Assembly: GCA_034422835.1 (NCBI GenBank)
Contig: DAOUJJ010000005.1
Span: forward strand, 1-64,000
Direction: 5' to 3'
DNA from: VXMO01 sp034422835
Lineage (GTDB): Bacteria > Chloroflexota > Dehalococcoidia > UBA6926
Length of the DNA: 64,000 bases
The first letter of the stretch is position 1; each line of letters starts with the position of its first letter. Positions 42,967 to 51,068 of this stretch are shown one piece after another. The position numbers and the translations under genes are program-made. The notes beneath the pieces are model-generated. The model saw only the letters and a program-made list of their open reading frames with translations. It did no database searches and was not told the DNA's origin.

Positions 42967-42995
42967 CTTGTATGACATGTGCTACATGTTTACAA
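42967..42995 (+). promoter_or_regulatory. Promoter with embedded palindromic operator of the toxin-antitoxin pair
   Basis: -35 TTGTAT (42967-42972), 17-base spacer, -10 TACAAT (42990-42995). The spacer contains ACATGT-gct-ACATGT (42974-42988), two self-complementary hexamers. This is the type of site bound by ribbon-helix-helix antitoxins and would block polymerase when occupied. Confidence 0.65.
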
Positions 42996-43038
42996 TAGTG
43001 CTAATCAATCTCCACCTTCTGGTGACAGGGGAACAGGC

Positions 43039-43266
43039 ATGACAATTTCCATTCGTTTGGATGCCGAGACCGAAGCGCGGCTCAACCGCCTTTCTGAACA
43101 GACTGGACGAACCAAGTCGTACTACCTGCGCGAACTCATCGAAAACGGTCTCGACGATCTTGAGGATTACTACCTGGCCATGGAGGTCCTTGAACGCGTC
43201 CGCAAGGGCGAGGAACCCGTCTATTCGCTCGACGAAGTGAAGGCACATCTTGGCTTGGAGGATTGA
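43039..43266 (+). CDS. Ribbon-helix-helix antitoxin (RelB/CopG type)
   Basis: A 75-aa protein starting MTISIRLDAETEARLNRLSEQ, the strand-helix of a ribbon-helix-helix DNA-binding domain, then TKSYYLRELIENGLDDLED. The C-terminal tail (VRKGEEPVYSLDEVKAHLGLED) is the usual toxin-binding part. ATG 43039 has AGGGGAA upstream. It overlaps the toxin gene by 17 bases and likely autoregulates through the operator just upstream. Confidence 0.88.
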   Translation: MTISIRLDAETEARLNRLSEQTGRTKSYYLRELIENGLDDLEDYYLAMEVLERVRKGEEPVYSLDEVKAHLGLED

Positions 43267-43522
43267 GCTTACCCGTCGAGCCGAGAGGGACCTGGGGAGG
43301 CTCGGTCTAATCCCCTCACGCAGGATAATCAGTTTTTTGGAGACACGACTCCAATCATCTGAGGATCCGCGAAGCTACGGAAAGGCTCTGGCCGGTCCGC
43401 TCAGCGGACTTTGGTCGTACAGGGTGGGAGATTATCGAATCCTCGCTGAAATCCGGGACAACGTCATGACTGTTCTTGTTGTTCGGGTTGGTCATCGGGG
43501 CAACATCTTCGACAGGCCCTAA
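43250..43522 (+). CDS. RelE/ParE-superfamily toxin
   Basis: A 90-aa basic protein: WRIELTRRAERDLGRL, then KALAGPLSGLWSYRVGDYRILAEI and VLVVRVGHRGNIFDRP. This is the RelE pattern, with the conserved Arg-x-Gly-x-Tyr-Arg. RelE toxins cleave mRNA on the ribosome. Starts at TTG 43250 inside the antitoxin gene. Forms a type II pair with it. Confidence 0.9.
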   Translation: MAWRIELTRRAERDLGRLGLIPSRRIISFLETRLQSSEDPRSYGKALAGPLSGLWSYRVGDYRILAEIRDNVMTVLVVRVGHRGNIFDRP

Positions 43523-43597
43523 ATCTAGGCTGCCCGCGCAGCAGCGCGGCATAGCTGCCTGAATGAAGGGCCTCCGTGTCCGGCGTGCCCCCTGCTG

Positions 43598-43627
43598 TTG
43601 AGCGCCATTCTTAGGCCATGCTACACT
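43598..43627 (+). promoter_or_regulatory. Candidate sigma-70-type promoter of the sdh operon
   Basis: -35 TTGAGC (43598-43603), 18-base spacer, -10 TACACT (43622-43627). It would start transcription about 40 bases before the sdhA ATG. By-eye match only. Confidence 0.4.
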
Positions 43628-43672
43628 CAGATTCACTTATTCTTAGTGAAACCGGAGGCAGGCGGGGAGGGG

Positions 43673-45382
43673 ATGCGCCAACACCAGATCATCATCATCG
43701 GCGGCGGTCTTGCGGGCATGCGAGCCGCGCAAAAGGCGCAGGAGATGGGCGCGGACGTCGCCATGATCTCCAAGATCTACCCAACCCGGAGCCATTCCGC
43801 AGCCGCGCAGGGCGGCGTGCAGGCAGCCGTGAGTGAGAACGATTCCTGGGAATCCCACGCCTATGACACCGTCAAGGGCAGTGACTACCTCGGTGATCAG
43901 GACGCCATCGAAATCCTCTGTTCGGAAGCGCCCGGCGATATCTATGCCCTTGAGCGCATGGGCGTCATCTTCAACCGCAATGACGACGGCACCATCGATG
44001 CCCGCGCGTTCGGCGGCACGTCCGTCAACCGAACGTGCTTTGTGGCGGATCAGACGGGACAGGTTCTTCTTCACGTCATGTGGGAGCAGCTGCTCAAGAG
44101 CGGCCTGACCACATATTCGGAGTGGTTCGTAACCAAGCTGCTCGTTGAAGACAACAAGATTGCGGGCTGTGTTGCGATCGAGATTCCCACGGGGCGCGTG
44201 GAGGTCTTTCGAGCAAAGGCCATCGTGCTGGCAACGGGCGGCATCGGACAGGTCTATAACCCGACGACGAACGGTCTTGTCGTCACCGCGGACGGGCAGG
44301 CGCTGGCGTATCAGGCCGGGGCGACGCTGATGGATATGGAAGCCGTGCAGCACCATCCGACGACGATGAAGGCGAACGGCGTGCTCATCACGGAGGGCGC
44401 GCGCGGCGAGGGCGCGTATCTGCTGAACTCCAACGGCGAGCGCTTTATGGAGAAGTACGCGCCGAACATGAAGGAGCTCGCGTCCCGTGACGTCGTTTCC
44501 CGCGCGGAGACGATGGAGATTCGCGAGGGGCGCGGCGTGGACGGCTGTGTCCTGCTTGATTTGCGGCATCTTGGCCGCGACCTGATCATGACCAAGTTGG
44601 CTCAGATCTATGAGTTGGCGCGCGACTACGCAAGCACGAATATCCTTGAAGCGCCCGTGCCGATTCAGCCCGGCCACCACTACATCATGGGCGGCATCAA
44701 GACAGACGTTGACGGCCGCACGTGGGATATCACAGGTGAGAACCGCTGGGCAGGTGTCGAGGGACTGTTCGCCGCTGGTGAGTGCGCGAATGTGAGCGTT
44801 CACGGCGGCAACCGCTTAGGCGGCAACTCGCTGCTGGACACCATCGTTTTCGGCAAGCGGTCCGGCGCGGGAGCAACCGAATACGCCAACGCCAACGACT
44901 GGGCGCCGATCAGCGAGGACGCGGCGCTCGCAGACCAGGAATCCGGCATAAAGTCGCTATTTGATCGACCCGCAGACGGCCTTCGCTCATCGGCACTACG
45001 GTTTGAAATGGGCAGCGCGATGAATGACGGTATCGCGGTTTTTCGCACCGAGGAGGGAATGACACAGACGCTCAACACGGTGCGCGACATCAAACAGCGT
45101 TTCCCCAACGTCTCCGTCCAGAACAAGGGGCGCGTGTTCAACACGGACCTCCTCTCCGTGCTGGAACTGGGCTACATGCTCGACGTGGCGGAGGTCATCG
45201 CCGTCAGCGCGATCAACCGCAAGGAAAGCCGGGGCGCGCATGCGCGTGAGGACTATCCTGACCGCAATGACGAGGAATATCTGAAGCACACTATCGTTCA
45301 CCGCGGCGCAGACGGCGACCCCGCCCTAGGCTATCTGCCGGTGACGATGACGAAATGGGAACCACAGGTGAGGTCCTACTGA
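43673..45382 (+). CDS. sdhA: Succinate dehydrogenase/fumarate reductase flavoprotein subunit
   Basis: A 569-aa flavoprotein: IIIIGGGLAGMRAAQKAQEMG (FAD), SHSAAAQGGVQAA (the FAD-attachment His region, SHS-AAAQGG), QFHPT-like QHHPTTM, ITEGARGEGAYL, and VPIQPGHHYIMGGI. It oxidises succinate to fumarate or the reverse. ATG 43673 has GGGGAGGGG upstream. sdhB begins on the last base of its stop codon (TGATG), so translation is coupled. Confidence 0.95.
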   Translation: MRQHQIIIIGGGLAGMRAAQKAQEMGADVAMISKIYPTRSHSAAAQGGVQAAVSENDSWESHAYDTVKGSDYLGDQDAIEILCSEAPGDIYALERMGVIFNRNDDGTIDARAFGGTSVNRTCFVADQTGQVLLHVMWEQLLKSGLTTYSEWFVTKLLVEDNKIAGCVAIEIPTGRVEVFRAKAIVLATGGIGQVYNPTTNGLVVTADGQALAYQAGATLMDMEAVQHHPTTMKANGVLITEGARGEGAYLLNSNGERFMEKYAPNMKELASRDVVSRAETMEIREGRGVDGCVLLDLRHLGRDLIMTKLAQIYELARDYASTNILEAPVPIQPGHHYIMGGIKTDVDGRTWDITGENRWAGVEGLFAAGECANVSVHGGNRLGGNSLLDTIVFGKRSGAGATEYANANDWAPISEDAALADQESGIKSLFDRPADGLRSSALRFEMGSAMNDGIAVFRTEEGMTQTLNTVRDIKQRFPNVSVQNKGRVFNTDLLSVLELGYMLDVAEVIAVSAINRKESRGAHAREDYPDRNDEEYLKHTIVHRGADGDPALGYLPVTMTKWEPQVRSY

Positions 45383-46323
45383 TGGATGTAACTCTGAAGG
45401 TCAAGCGATACGATCCGGAGACGGACGAGGCGGCGCATTTCGAGGAATACCAGGTGGACCTGCCTGAGTACGGCGCGGTCCTCGACGGTTTGCTGGCGAT
45501 TCGCGATGAGCAGGACGGCTCGCTGTCCATGCGATGCTCCTGCCGGAGCGCCATCTGCGGCTCCTGCGCCATGAAGATCAACGGCAAGTCGCGCCTCGCC
45601 TGCAAGACGATGGTCTCCCAGCTCAAGGAGTTGGAGGGCGACGTTATCTCCGTTGAGCCCATGGGCAATCAGCCCGTCATCAAGGACCTCGTCGTTAACA
45701 TGGACATGTTCTGGGACAAGGTCAACGCGGTACAGCCGTACCTGCGCCCCGAGGGCCCCGTGCCGGACAAAGAATATCTCGTCTCGAATGAGTCCATGAT
45801 GGAACTCGCCGTCGCCATGAACTGCATCATGTGCGGCGCGTGCGTATCCGACTGCACGGTGCTTGAGGTGGATAAAGGATTCCTGGGGCCTGCCGCGCTG
45901 GCGAAGGCTTTCCGCTTTGCGGGTGACCCCCGTGACGGCCACAAGGAGGAGCGGCTTCAGTTGTACACGGAGCCGAACGGCGTGTGGGACTGCACGCGGT
46001 GCTTCATGTGCGTTTCTGCCTGCCCGAAGGACGTCGCGCCGATGGAGCGCATCATGGACGTTCGCGCGATGGCAATGGAGGCGGGGCTGACGAATACACG
46101 CGGGGCGCGGCACGTGGACGCGTTCGCCTCAAGCGTGAAGCATAGCGGCCGCCTCGATGAGCTTCGACTTGCGATGAAGACGTTCGGCTTCTTCCGGGCG
46201 GGGATTGAGCTTGCGCCAATGGGCATCCGCAGGTTGTTCAAGCGCCGGCTGCCCCCGCTGATGCACAAGAAGATCGCCACGGCAAGGAACATCACCCGCC
46301 TATTCAACAAGCTGGGGGTATAG
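45382..46323 (+). CDS. sdhB: Succinate dehydrogenase iron-sulfur subunit, class E type
   Basis: A 313-aa protein. The [2Fe-2S] domain has Cys54, Cys59, Cys62 and Cys74 (SCRSAICGSCAM, RLAC). The C-terminal ferredoxin domain has CIMCGACVSDC and then CTRCFMCVSACPKD. The second motif has an extra Cys between the first and third, where respiratory SdhB normally has none; this suggests a second [4Fe-4S] in place of [3Fe-4S], as reported for archaeal class E enzymes. It passes electrons from SdhA to the CCG subunit that follows. Confidence 0.93.
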   Translation: MDVTLKVKRYDPETDEAAHFEEYQVDLPEYGAVLDGLLAIRDEQDGSLSMRCSCRSAICGSCAMKINGKSRLACKTMVSQLKELEGDVISVEPMGNQPVIKDLVVNMDMFWDKVNAVQPYLRPEGPVPDKEYLVSNESMMELAVAMNCIMCGACVSDCTVLEVDKGFLGPAALAKAFRFAGDPRDGHKEERLQLYTEPNGVWDCTRCFMCVSACPKDVAPMERIMDVRAMAMEAGLTNTRGARHVDAFASSVKHSGRLDELRLAMKTFGFFRAGIELAPMGIRRLFKRRLPPLMHKKIATARNITRLFNKLGV

Positions 46324-46329
46324 AGAATC

Positions 46330-47223
46330 ATGCGTTACGCCTTTTGGCCCGGCTGCGTGTCCCGAGCGGGCACGCCTGAACTTTATCCGGCCGCGACGGC
46401 GGTTGCCGACAAGATTGGCATGGAGCTTATTGAGATCGAGCAGGCGAGTTGCACAGGCGCGGGCGTGCTGGGTGAGCGGAACGAGGAGCTTGTCGACACC
46501 CTCAACGCCCGCAATTTCGCGCTGGCAGAGCAGATGGGGCTGGATACGCTGTTGACGATCTGCTCCACGTGCCAGGGCGTGATGAGCAGCGTCAATTACA
46601 AACTGCGCGAGAAGCCGGAGTATCTTGCCAAGATCAACGAGACTCTCGCCGAGGAAGGGCTTGAATACAAGGGCACCGTCCGCGTCACGCACATGATGTG
46701 GGCGGTGGTTGAGGAGCTTGGGCTTAGCAACCTCAAGGACATGGTCGTGCGGCCCCTGAACGGCCTCAAGATTGCTCCGTTCTATGGTTGCTACATCCTC
46801 CGGCCGCGATACGTGCTTGGCATGAACGAGGAGCACGCGCATCGGGACCAGTATCTTGAGTACATCATCGAGGCGCTCGGCGGAGAGCCGATCGACTACG
46901 AGGGCAAGCTGCGGTGCTGCGGTTTCCCAATCATGACGATCAACGAACCCAACGGCCTCAAGATGGTGAGCAATCACACGCTGGAGGCGAAGGACATGGG
47001 CGCGCACGCGCTCGTGACACCGTGCCCTCTCTGCCACCTGAACCTCGACGAGTTCCAACCCAAGGCCGCCAAGAGCGCAGGCAAGCCCATCAACATGCCG
47101 GTACTGCACCTGCCTCAGATGATCGGCACGGCGCTCGGTTTCAGCGTTCGGGACATGGGACTGCAGCGACACATCGTCTCGACAGAGCCGTTCATCGAGC
47201 TTTCGGGGATGCCGCGGAAGTAG
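46330..47223 (+). CDS. SdhE/HdrB-like CCG-domain subunit of succinate dehydrogenase
   Basis: A 297-aa soluble protein with two CCG (cysteine-rich) domains as in heterodisulfide reductase HdrB. The second is complete: PFYGC, LRCCGFP and TPCPLC. The first reads FWPGC, then QASCTGAG where CCGA is usual, then ICSTCQ, so one Cys is replaced by Thr. In class E succinate dehydrogenases such a subunit replaces the membrane anchors SdhC/D. No anchor genes are present nearby. It follows sdhB by six bases in one operon. Confidence 0.88.
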   Translation: MRYAFWPGCVSRAGTPELYPAATAVADKIGMELIEIEQASCTGAGVLGERNEELVDTLNARNFALAEQMGLDTLLTICSTCQGVMSSVNYKLREKPEYLAKINETLAEEGLEYKGTVRVTHMMWAVVEELGLSNLKDMVVRPLNGLKIAPFYGCYILRPRYVLGMNEEHAHRDQYLEYIIEALGGEPIDYEGKLRCCGFPIMTINEPNGLKMVSNHTLEAKDMGAHALVTPCPLCHLNLDEFQPKAAKSAGKPINMPVLHLPQMIGTALGFSVRDMGLQRHIVSTEPFIELSGMPRK

Positions 47224-47231
47224 GCGCGACG

Positions 47232-47264
47232 CTCTCACCCCAGCCCTCTCCCTGAGGAAGAGGG
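47232..47264 (+). repeat. Family D intergenic repeat
   Basis: CTCTCACCCCAGCCCTCTCC followed by CTGAGGAAGAGGG; a short hairpin CCCTCT(CCCTGAGGA)AGAGGG can form. Lies right after the sdh operon and may serve in 3'-end formation. Only one copy was found in the window. Confidence 0.55.
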
Positions 47265-47354
47265 CTACACGTTCGTCAATTCTTCTTGCCTACCGGATGC
47301 CGAATTAGAATACGGTGGGGAGACAAGGCAGTAGGCGAAGAAAGGGCAGTGGGC

Positions 47355-48266
47355 GTGCCGATTCAGAATCTCAGCAAGCTTCGCGATTTGTTCGTGGAAC
47401 AGTCGACAGATATCTCGAAGCGATTGGGCTACGTTAGAGAGTCCTATCACAGTGGGGTCGACTGGGGTTCAATGAGACTCGGCGAGGAAGCGATTACAAA
47501 CTTGCTTCTACTGGACCTCTTTGAGCAGGGATCCAGGGTATTCCACTTCAAGCAAACATCGAGGCCCGAGGAATCCATGTCCGGGGTTGATTTCGAATTG
47601 TGGATTGGTTCCCGAATCAAGGGGTGGCTTCGATTCGCAATCCAGGCAAAGAAAATCGATGTGAAAACAAAAACCGGCAGATATTCTTCCCTCGCATATA
47701 AACCTGAAAACTCAAACAGGAAACAGATTGATCTTCTGGAAGACTATGCGCGAGTCAAACATGCCGCTCCCCTCTACTGCCTCTACAATCACACCGCTGA
47801 CGCCAAACGTGAGCACTGGCACTGCTGTACCGAGCCAGCCGACCTTGAGGAGCTTGGTTGCACAGTGACACCTTCAATTAACATCCGCAACGCCATAAAT
47901 GAACGGGGCACCAGAAAGTTCGATAATATTCATAAGAACGAGAGCACCTTTCCCTTGAAGTGCCTAGTGTGCCCGAAGGTCTGGGATTCACCTGGTTTCA
48001 TGTCGCAGAACGCGCCCGACAGGGCTGCTTTGAATGTATCCAGTTTGTTCGGCCCTCGCCATGAGGTATTACCGCCAGCGCTTGGTTCAGATCATGTGGC
48101 GGCTGTCGCGGATGAGAACGGGCGCGGAGGCTCACGCATATCGCTATCAGCAGATGACTGGCGCACAGAAGAGGCGATGGCTGGATCCAATCTTCAAGCT
48201 CGCACTGGAGTGGGGCGACCCAAAGCCGTGGCAGTTATAGAAATAGACGACTTGGGGGGTGCATGA
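47355..48266 (+). CDS. DUF6615-like protein with PD-(D/E)xK nuclease-like core
   Basis: About 303 aa from GTG 47355 (AAAGGG upstream; GTG 47349 and TTG 47286 are alternatives). The N-terminal part has MRLGEEAITNLLLLDLFE (Glu in the first helix), then SGVDFELWIGS and WLRFAIQAKKID, which is a D...QxK pattern of the restriction-endonuclease fold. Then QIDLLEDYARVKHAAPLYCLYNHT, a signature I associate with DUF6615. Base composition in its middle (A-rich, e.g. 47650-47730) differs from neighbours, suggesting acquisition by transfer. Function unknown; a nuclease or defence role is possible. A second frame at 48034-48240 looks protein-like, so a frameshift pair is not fully excluded. Confidence 0.65.
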   Translation: MPIQNLSKLRDLFVEQSTDISKRLGYVRESYHSGVDWGSMRLGEEAITNLLLLDLFEQGSRVFHFKQTSRPEESMSGVDFELWIGSRIKGWLRFAIQAKKIDVKTKTGRYSSLAYKPENSNRKQIDLLEDYARVKHAAPLYCLYNHTADAKREHWHCCTEPADLEELGCTVTPSINIRNAINERGTRKFDNIHKNESTFPLKCLVCPKVWDSPGFMSQNAPDRAALNVSSLFGPRHEVLPPALGSDHVAAVADENGRGGSRISLSADDWRTEEAMAGSNLQARTGVGRPKAVAVIEIDDLGGA

Positions 48267-48318
48267 TCCCCCCCCCACACATTAATAGCTACTGAGGGTC
48301 TTGCAGCCTTACCGCGCT

Positions 48319-48359
48319 TTGGATTCTTCGGCTCCGCTATCGCTGCGCTCAGAATGACA
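48319..48359 (+). repeat. Family C intergenic repeat
   Basis: TTGGATTCTTCGGCTCCGCT, then ATCGCTGCGCTCAGAATGACA. Same kind as at 11967 and 63110. It lies in the 125-base gap between two convergent genes, in which nothing else was recognised except a run of C at 48266-48277. Confidence 0.75.
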
Positions 48360-48391
48360 GCAGGTGAACCTCTCGGTTCAGTCTGAAGGGT

Positions 48392-49276
48392 TCAGCCTGA
48401 CACGTCCCAGACGCGGGCTTTGCCGTCGGCGGCGGTGACGGCGAGCAGGCTGCCGTCCGGACTGAATGACGCCAAGTGCACGCCCTTGATTGACAGTGGG
48501 AACTCCGCCATTTGCTCCAGGGAGGGCAGGGCGAGAACTCGAACGCGTTTCTCTTCCATGACGGCCAACCGAGAGCCGTCCGGCGAGAGTCTGACCGACC
48601 GCGGCGCCTTCGAATCGATGTCGAATGTCCCCGTTAGTGACCAATCATCCGTTGACCAGGTTCGGACCAGACCTTCGAAGTCCTGAGTGATGACCGTCTG
48701 GCCGTCCTGGGTCAGTTGCAAGTGGCGCGCGGACTGGCCGTGACCGGGCAGGGCTGCGGCAACCTCGCCGGACTCTAAAGACCACACAAGTGCCTCGTCA
48801 CCGCCTCCCGCTGAAATCAGCGTTTGACCGTCCGGCAGGAACTCCACGGCGGCACTGATGCGATATGGGGACTTCAGGGTAACGGGTTTACTGTCAGGGT
48901 TGCCGGTATCCCAGATGCGGATGGTGGTGTCGGTTGCGGCGGAGGCCAGGCGGCTGCCGTCCGAAGACCACGACAGACCCATGACGGTGTTACGGTGGCC
49001 CTTCAGGATGGCGGGGGCTGCGTCGCCTTTCCAGATGCTGATTGTGCGATCGGATGACGAAACTGCAAAGGTCTCATTGTCCGGGGCAAAGGCAATGTGG
49101 TTGGTGCTCTTCTCGTGATGGACGTGCCGGCCAACTTCAGCCCAGGAACCGGTGTTGTACACACGGATGAGGCCGCCGAAGCCGCCGACGAGCAGTCGAT
49201 TACCATCCGGCGCGAATGCGACGGCGTAGGCGTGGCCCTCGAAGGCGTCCAGTTCTGCTATGAGTTCGTTAGGCAT
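48392..49276 (-). CDS. WD40-repeat beta-propeller protein
   Basis: A 294-aa cytosolic protein consisting of seven WD40-type blades, e.g. FEGHAYAVAFAPDGNRLLVG, LKGHRNTVMGLSWSSDGSRLAS with TIRIWD, and a last blade ending ARVWDVSG. Seven blades make a complete propeller. There is no signal peptide and no fused domain. It would act as a protein-binding scaffold; partner unknown. Stands alone. Confidence 0.88.
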   Translation of the reverse strand: MPNELIAELDAFEGHAYAVAFAPDGNRLLVGGFGGLIRVYNTGSWAEVGRHVHHEKSTNHIAFAPDNETFAVSSSDRTISIWKGDAAPAILKGHRNTVMGLSWSSDGSRLASAATDTTIRIWDTGNPDSKPVTLKSPYRISAAVEFLPDGQTLISAGGGDEALVWSLESGEVAAALPGHGQSARHLQLTQDGQTVITQDFEGLVRTWSTDDWSLTGTFDIDSKAPRSVRLSPDGSRLAVMEEKRVRVLALPSLEQMAEFPLSIKGVHLASFSPDGSLLAVTAADGKARVWDVSG

Positions 49277-49383
49277 CTCTCTATCTCCTGCATGGTAAGA
49301 GTTTGGATGGGTGCGGTGGTGATTCCATAGTAGCGTTTCATCGGCACGGAAACAGGGGCAGGCAATTCGCCTAGACTAAATCC

Positions 49384-50088
49384 ATGTCGATGCGAGACGA
49401 AGACAGCAACAACCGCTCTGAACCCGTGCATGTGAACGCATTGAGCGAGCAGTTCGGCAAGGGTTATTCCTCTTCGCAGCTATCGGGCTACCGTAAGAAC
49501 GGGCTTGGTCAGCGCGCGTTGGCCGTAATCGAGTTCCTGCAAGAGCGCGGTCTGGAAGGGAAATCGGTCCTGGACATCGGCAGCGGGATCGGCGCGCTGC
49601 ACATGGAACTGCTTCTTGCCGGGGCGGACCGAGCGATGGGAGTTGATGCATCACCGACGAACATCGCGGCGGCACGGGAATTGGCGGGCGAGATGGGCGT
49701 TGCCGACAGGGTAGAGGAACGGCAGGGAGATTTTGTCGACTTACAGGACTCTGTGCCGCAAGCCGACATCGTAACGCTAGACCGCGCCATTTGATGCTAT
49801 CCCTCCGTCCAGCAGTTGCTGGCCGCCTCCGGCGCACACTCCCGCGAATATCTGGCGCTGACGATGCCGCGGCGCACTATCTGGATGCGGACGGGCATAC
49901 GGGTTATCAATTTCATGCTGCGTATTGCGCGAAAGAAGTTCCGCGTCTATGACCATTCACCGACAGTCATCGACGAGACGCTGCACACCGCCGGTCTGCG
50001 AAAGGTCTTTCAGCGCCCGGCAGGGCTGTGGGAAGCGCGGATCTACGAACGGGAGGCGTATACGCGGGTCAGGGACGCTGGCGACTAG
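49384..50088 (+). CDS. Class I SAM-dependent methyltransferase, candidate selenoprotein (in-frame UGA at conserved Cys)
   Basis: From ATG 49384 the frame gives 234 residues if the single TGA at 49792-49794 (codon 137) is read as an amino acid. The N-terminal half is a Rossmann methyltransferase: VLDIGSGIGALHMELLLAGA (SAM motif I), MGVDAS (acidic end of strand 2) and a VTLDRAI motif IV strand. The next codon is UGA, then CYPSVQQLLAAS. Relatives I know read VVCCYPD here, so UGA takes the place of the first Cys of a Cys-Cys pair. The frame continues to a normal end (MRIARKKFRV-like, LHTAGLRKVF), overlapping mdh by four bases. A strong hairpin follows the UGA (separate entry). Splitting into two genes leaves the second half without any start or ribosome site. 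Methyl acceptor unknown. Confidence 0.8.
49806..49825 (+). promoter_or_regulatory. Candidate bacterial SECIS hairpin of the methyltransferase gene
   Basis: Stem CCAGC/GCTGG (49809-49813 with 49818-49822), extended past one T-C mismatch by two G-C pairs (49806-49807 with 49824-49825), with loop AGTT at 49814-49817. Nineteen bases separate the UGA from the loop, identical to the hairpin after the FrnE-like UGA at 10451. The loop has G as second base followed by T, as expected for SelB binding. Confidence 0.65.
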
Positions 50089-51017
50089 CCCAGGTTAGCC
50101 ATGGCCTCCTTGAGCTCTTCCACGGCTTCGACGGATTTGTTGAAGCCCGCCTGCTCTTCCTCGGTGAGTTCCAGTTCGATGACCTTTTCAACGCCGTTCG
50201 CGCCGAGGATCACCGGCACGCCGATGAAGACACCGTTCACGCCGTACTCACCCTCAAGGTAGGCGGCGGCAGGCACGATGCGGCGCTTGTCCAGCAGGAT
50301 CGAATCGACCATCTGCAGGACGGCCGCGGAGGGGGCGTAGAAAGCGGAGCCGGTCTTGAGCAGGCTGACGATCTCGCCGCCACCGTCGCGCGTGCGCTGC
50401 ACGATGGCCTCCACGCGGTCCTGCGGCAGCCAATTCTCCAGTGGAATGCCACCGACGGTGGTGTAACGCACCAGCGGCACCATTGTGTCACCATGGCCGC
50501 CGAGCACATACGCCTGCACGTCCTCAACGGACACGTTCAGTTCCTGCGCGATGAAGGTCCGCATTCGGGCAGTATCCAGCACGCCCGCCATGCCAACAAC
50601 GCGCTCCTTCGGGAAGCCGGAGAGCTTGTGCGCGTGGTAGACCATTGCGTCCAGCGGGTTGGAAACAACCAGGAGGATCGAATCGGGGGAACTGGCAACT
50701 ACCTCGCCGACCACGCTGCCCATGATTCCCATGTTCGTGCGCAGGAGATCATCGCGGGTCATGCCGGGGCGGCGGGCGATGCCGGCGGTGATGACGACGA
50801 TATCCGAGTTGGCGGTTGTCTCATAGGAGTTCGCGCCTGTGACGGCGGAATCATACCCAAGAACCGGGCCGCTCTGTGCGAGGTCGAGGGCCTTGCCCTG
50901 GGGCATCCCTTCAACAACGTCAACGAGCACGACGTCAGCGTAGTCGCGCTCAGCGATTCGTTGCGCCGCCGTCGCGCCCACATTTCCGCCGCCAACAACA
51001 GTTACCTTCTTGCGCAT
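50085..51017 (-). CDS. mdh: Malate dehydrogenase, LDH-like type
   Basis: A 310-aa enzyme with NAD motif VGGGNVGATAAQRIA, Asp of VLVDVVEG that selects NAD, GIARRPGMTRDDLL with the substrate Arg pair typical of malate (not lactate) dehydrogenase, and GGHGDTMVPL with the catalytic His. It interconverts malate and oxaloacetate. It is the last gene of the minus-strand carbon operon, 51 bases after the isocitrate dehydrogenase gene. Confidence 0.95.
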   Translation of the reverse strand: MRKKVTVVGGGNVGATAAQRIAERDYADVVLVDVVEGMPQGKALDLAQSGPVLGYDSAVTGANSYETTANSDIVVITAGIARRPGMTRDDLLRTNMGIMGSVVGEVVASSPDSILLVVSNPLDAMVYHAHKLSGFPKERVVGMAGVLDTARMRTFIAQELNVSVEDVQAYVLGGHGDTMVPLVRYTTVGGIPLENWLPQDRVEAIVQRTRDGGGEIVSLLKTGSAFYAPSAAVLQMVDSILLDKRRIVPAAAYLEGEYGVNGVFIGVPVILGANGVEKVIELELTEEEQAGFNKSVEAVEELKEAMANLG

Positions 51018-51068
51018 GATTGTCCTTTCCTCTGCAGTTTTTGGGTTCGAATTGCTCGTGCGGGCGGT

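Noticed and set aside
43643..44803. 386-codon frame antisense to sdhA.
   Set aside because: Shadow of sdhA; no start signal and no recognisable domain.
48034..48240. Alternative frame in the 3' third of the DUF6615-like gene, looking like a protein and suggesting a frameshift.
   Set aside because: The main frame recovers a plausible C-terminus (KAVAVIEIDDL) after this stretch, so two compensating shifts would be needed. Kept only as a caution in the feature entry.
49816..50088. Second half of the methyltransferase as a separate gene.
   Set aside because: Its only available start falls inside the hairpin, with no ribosome site, and the sequence continues the methyltransferase fold in the same frame.
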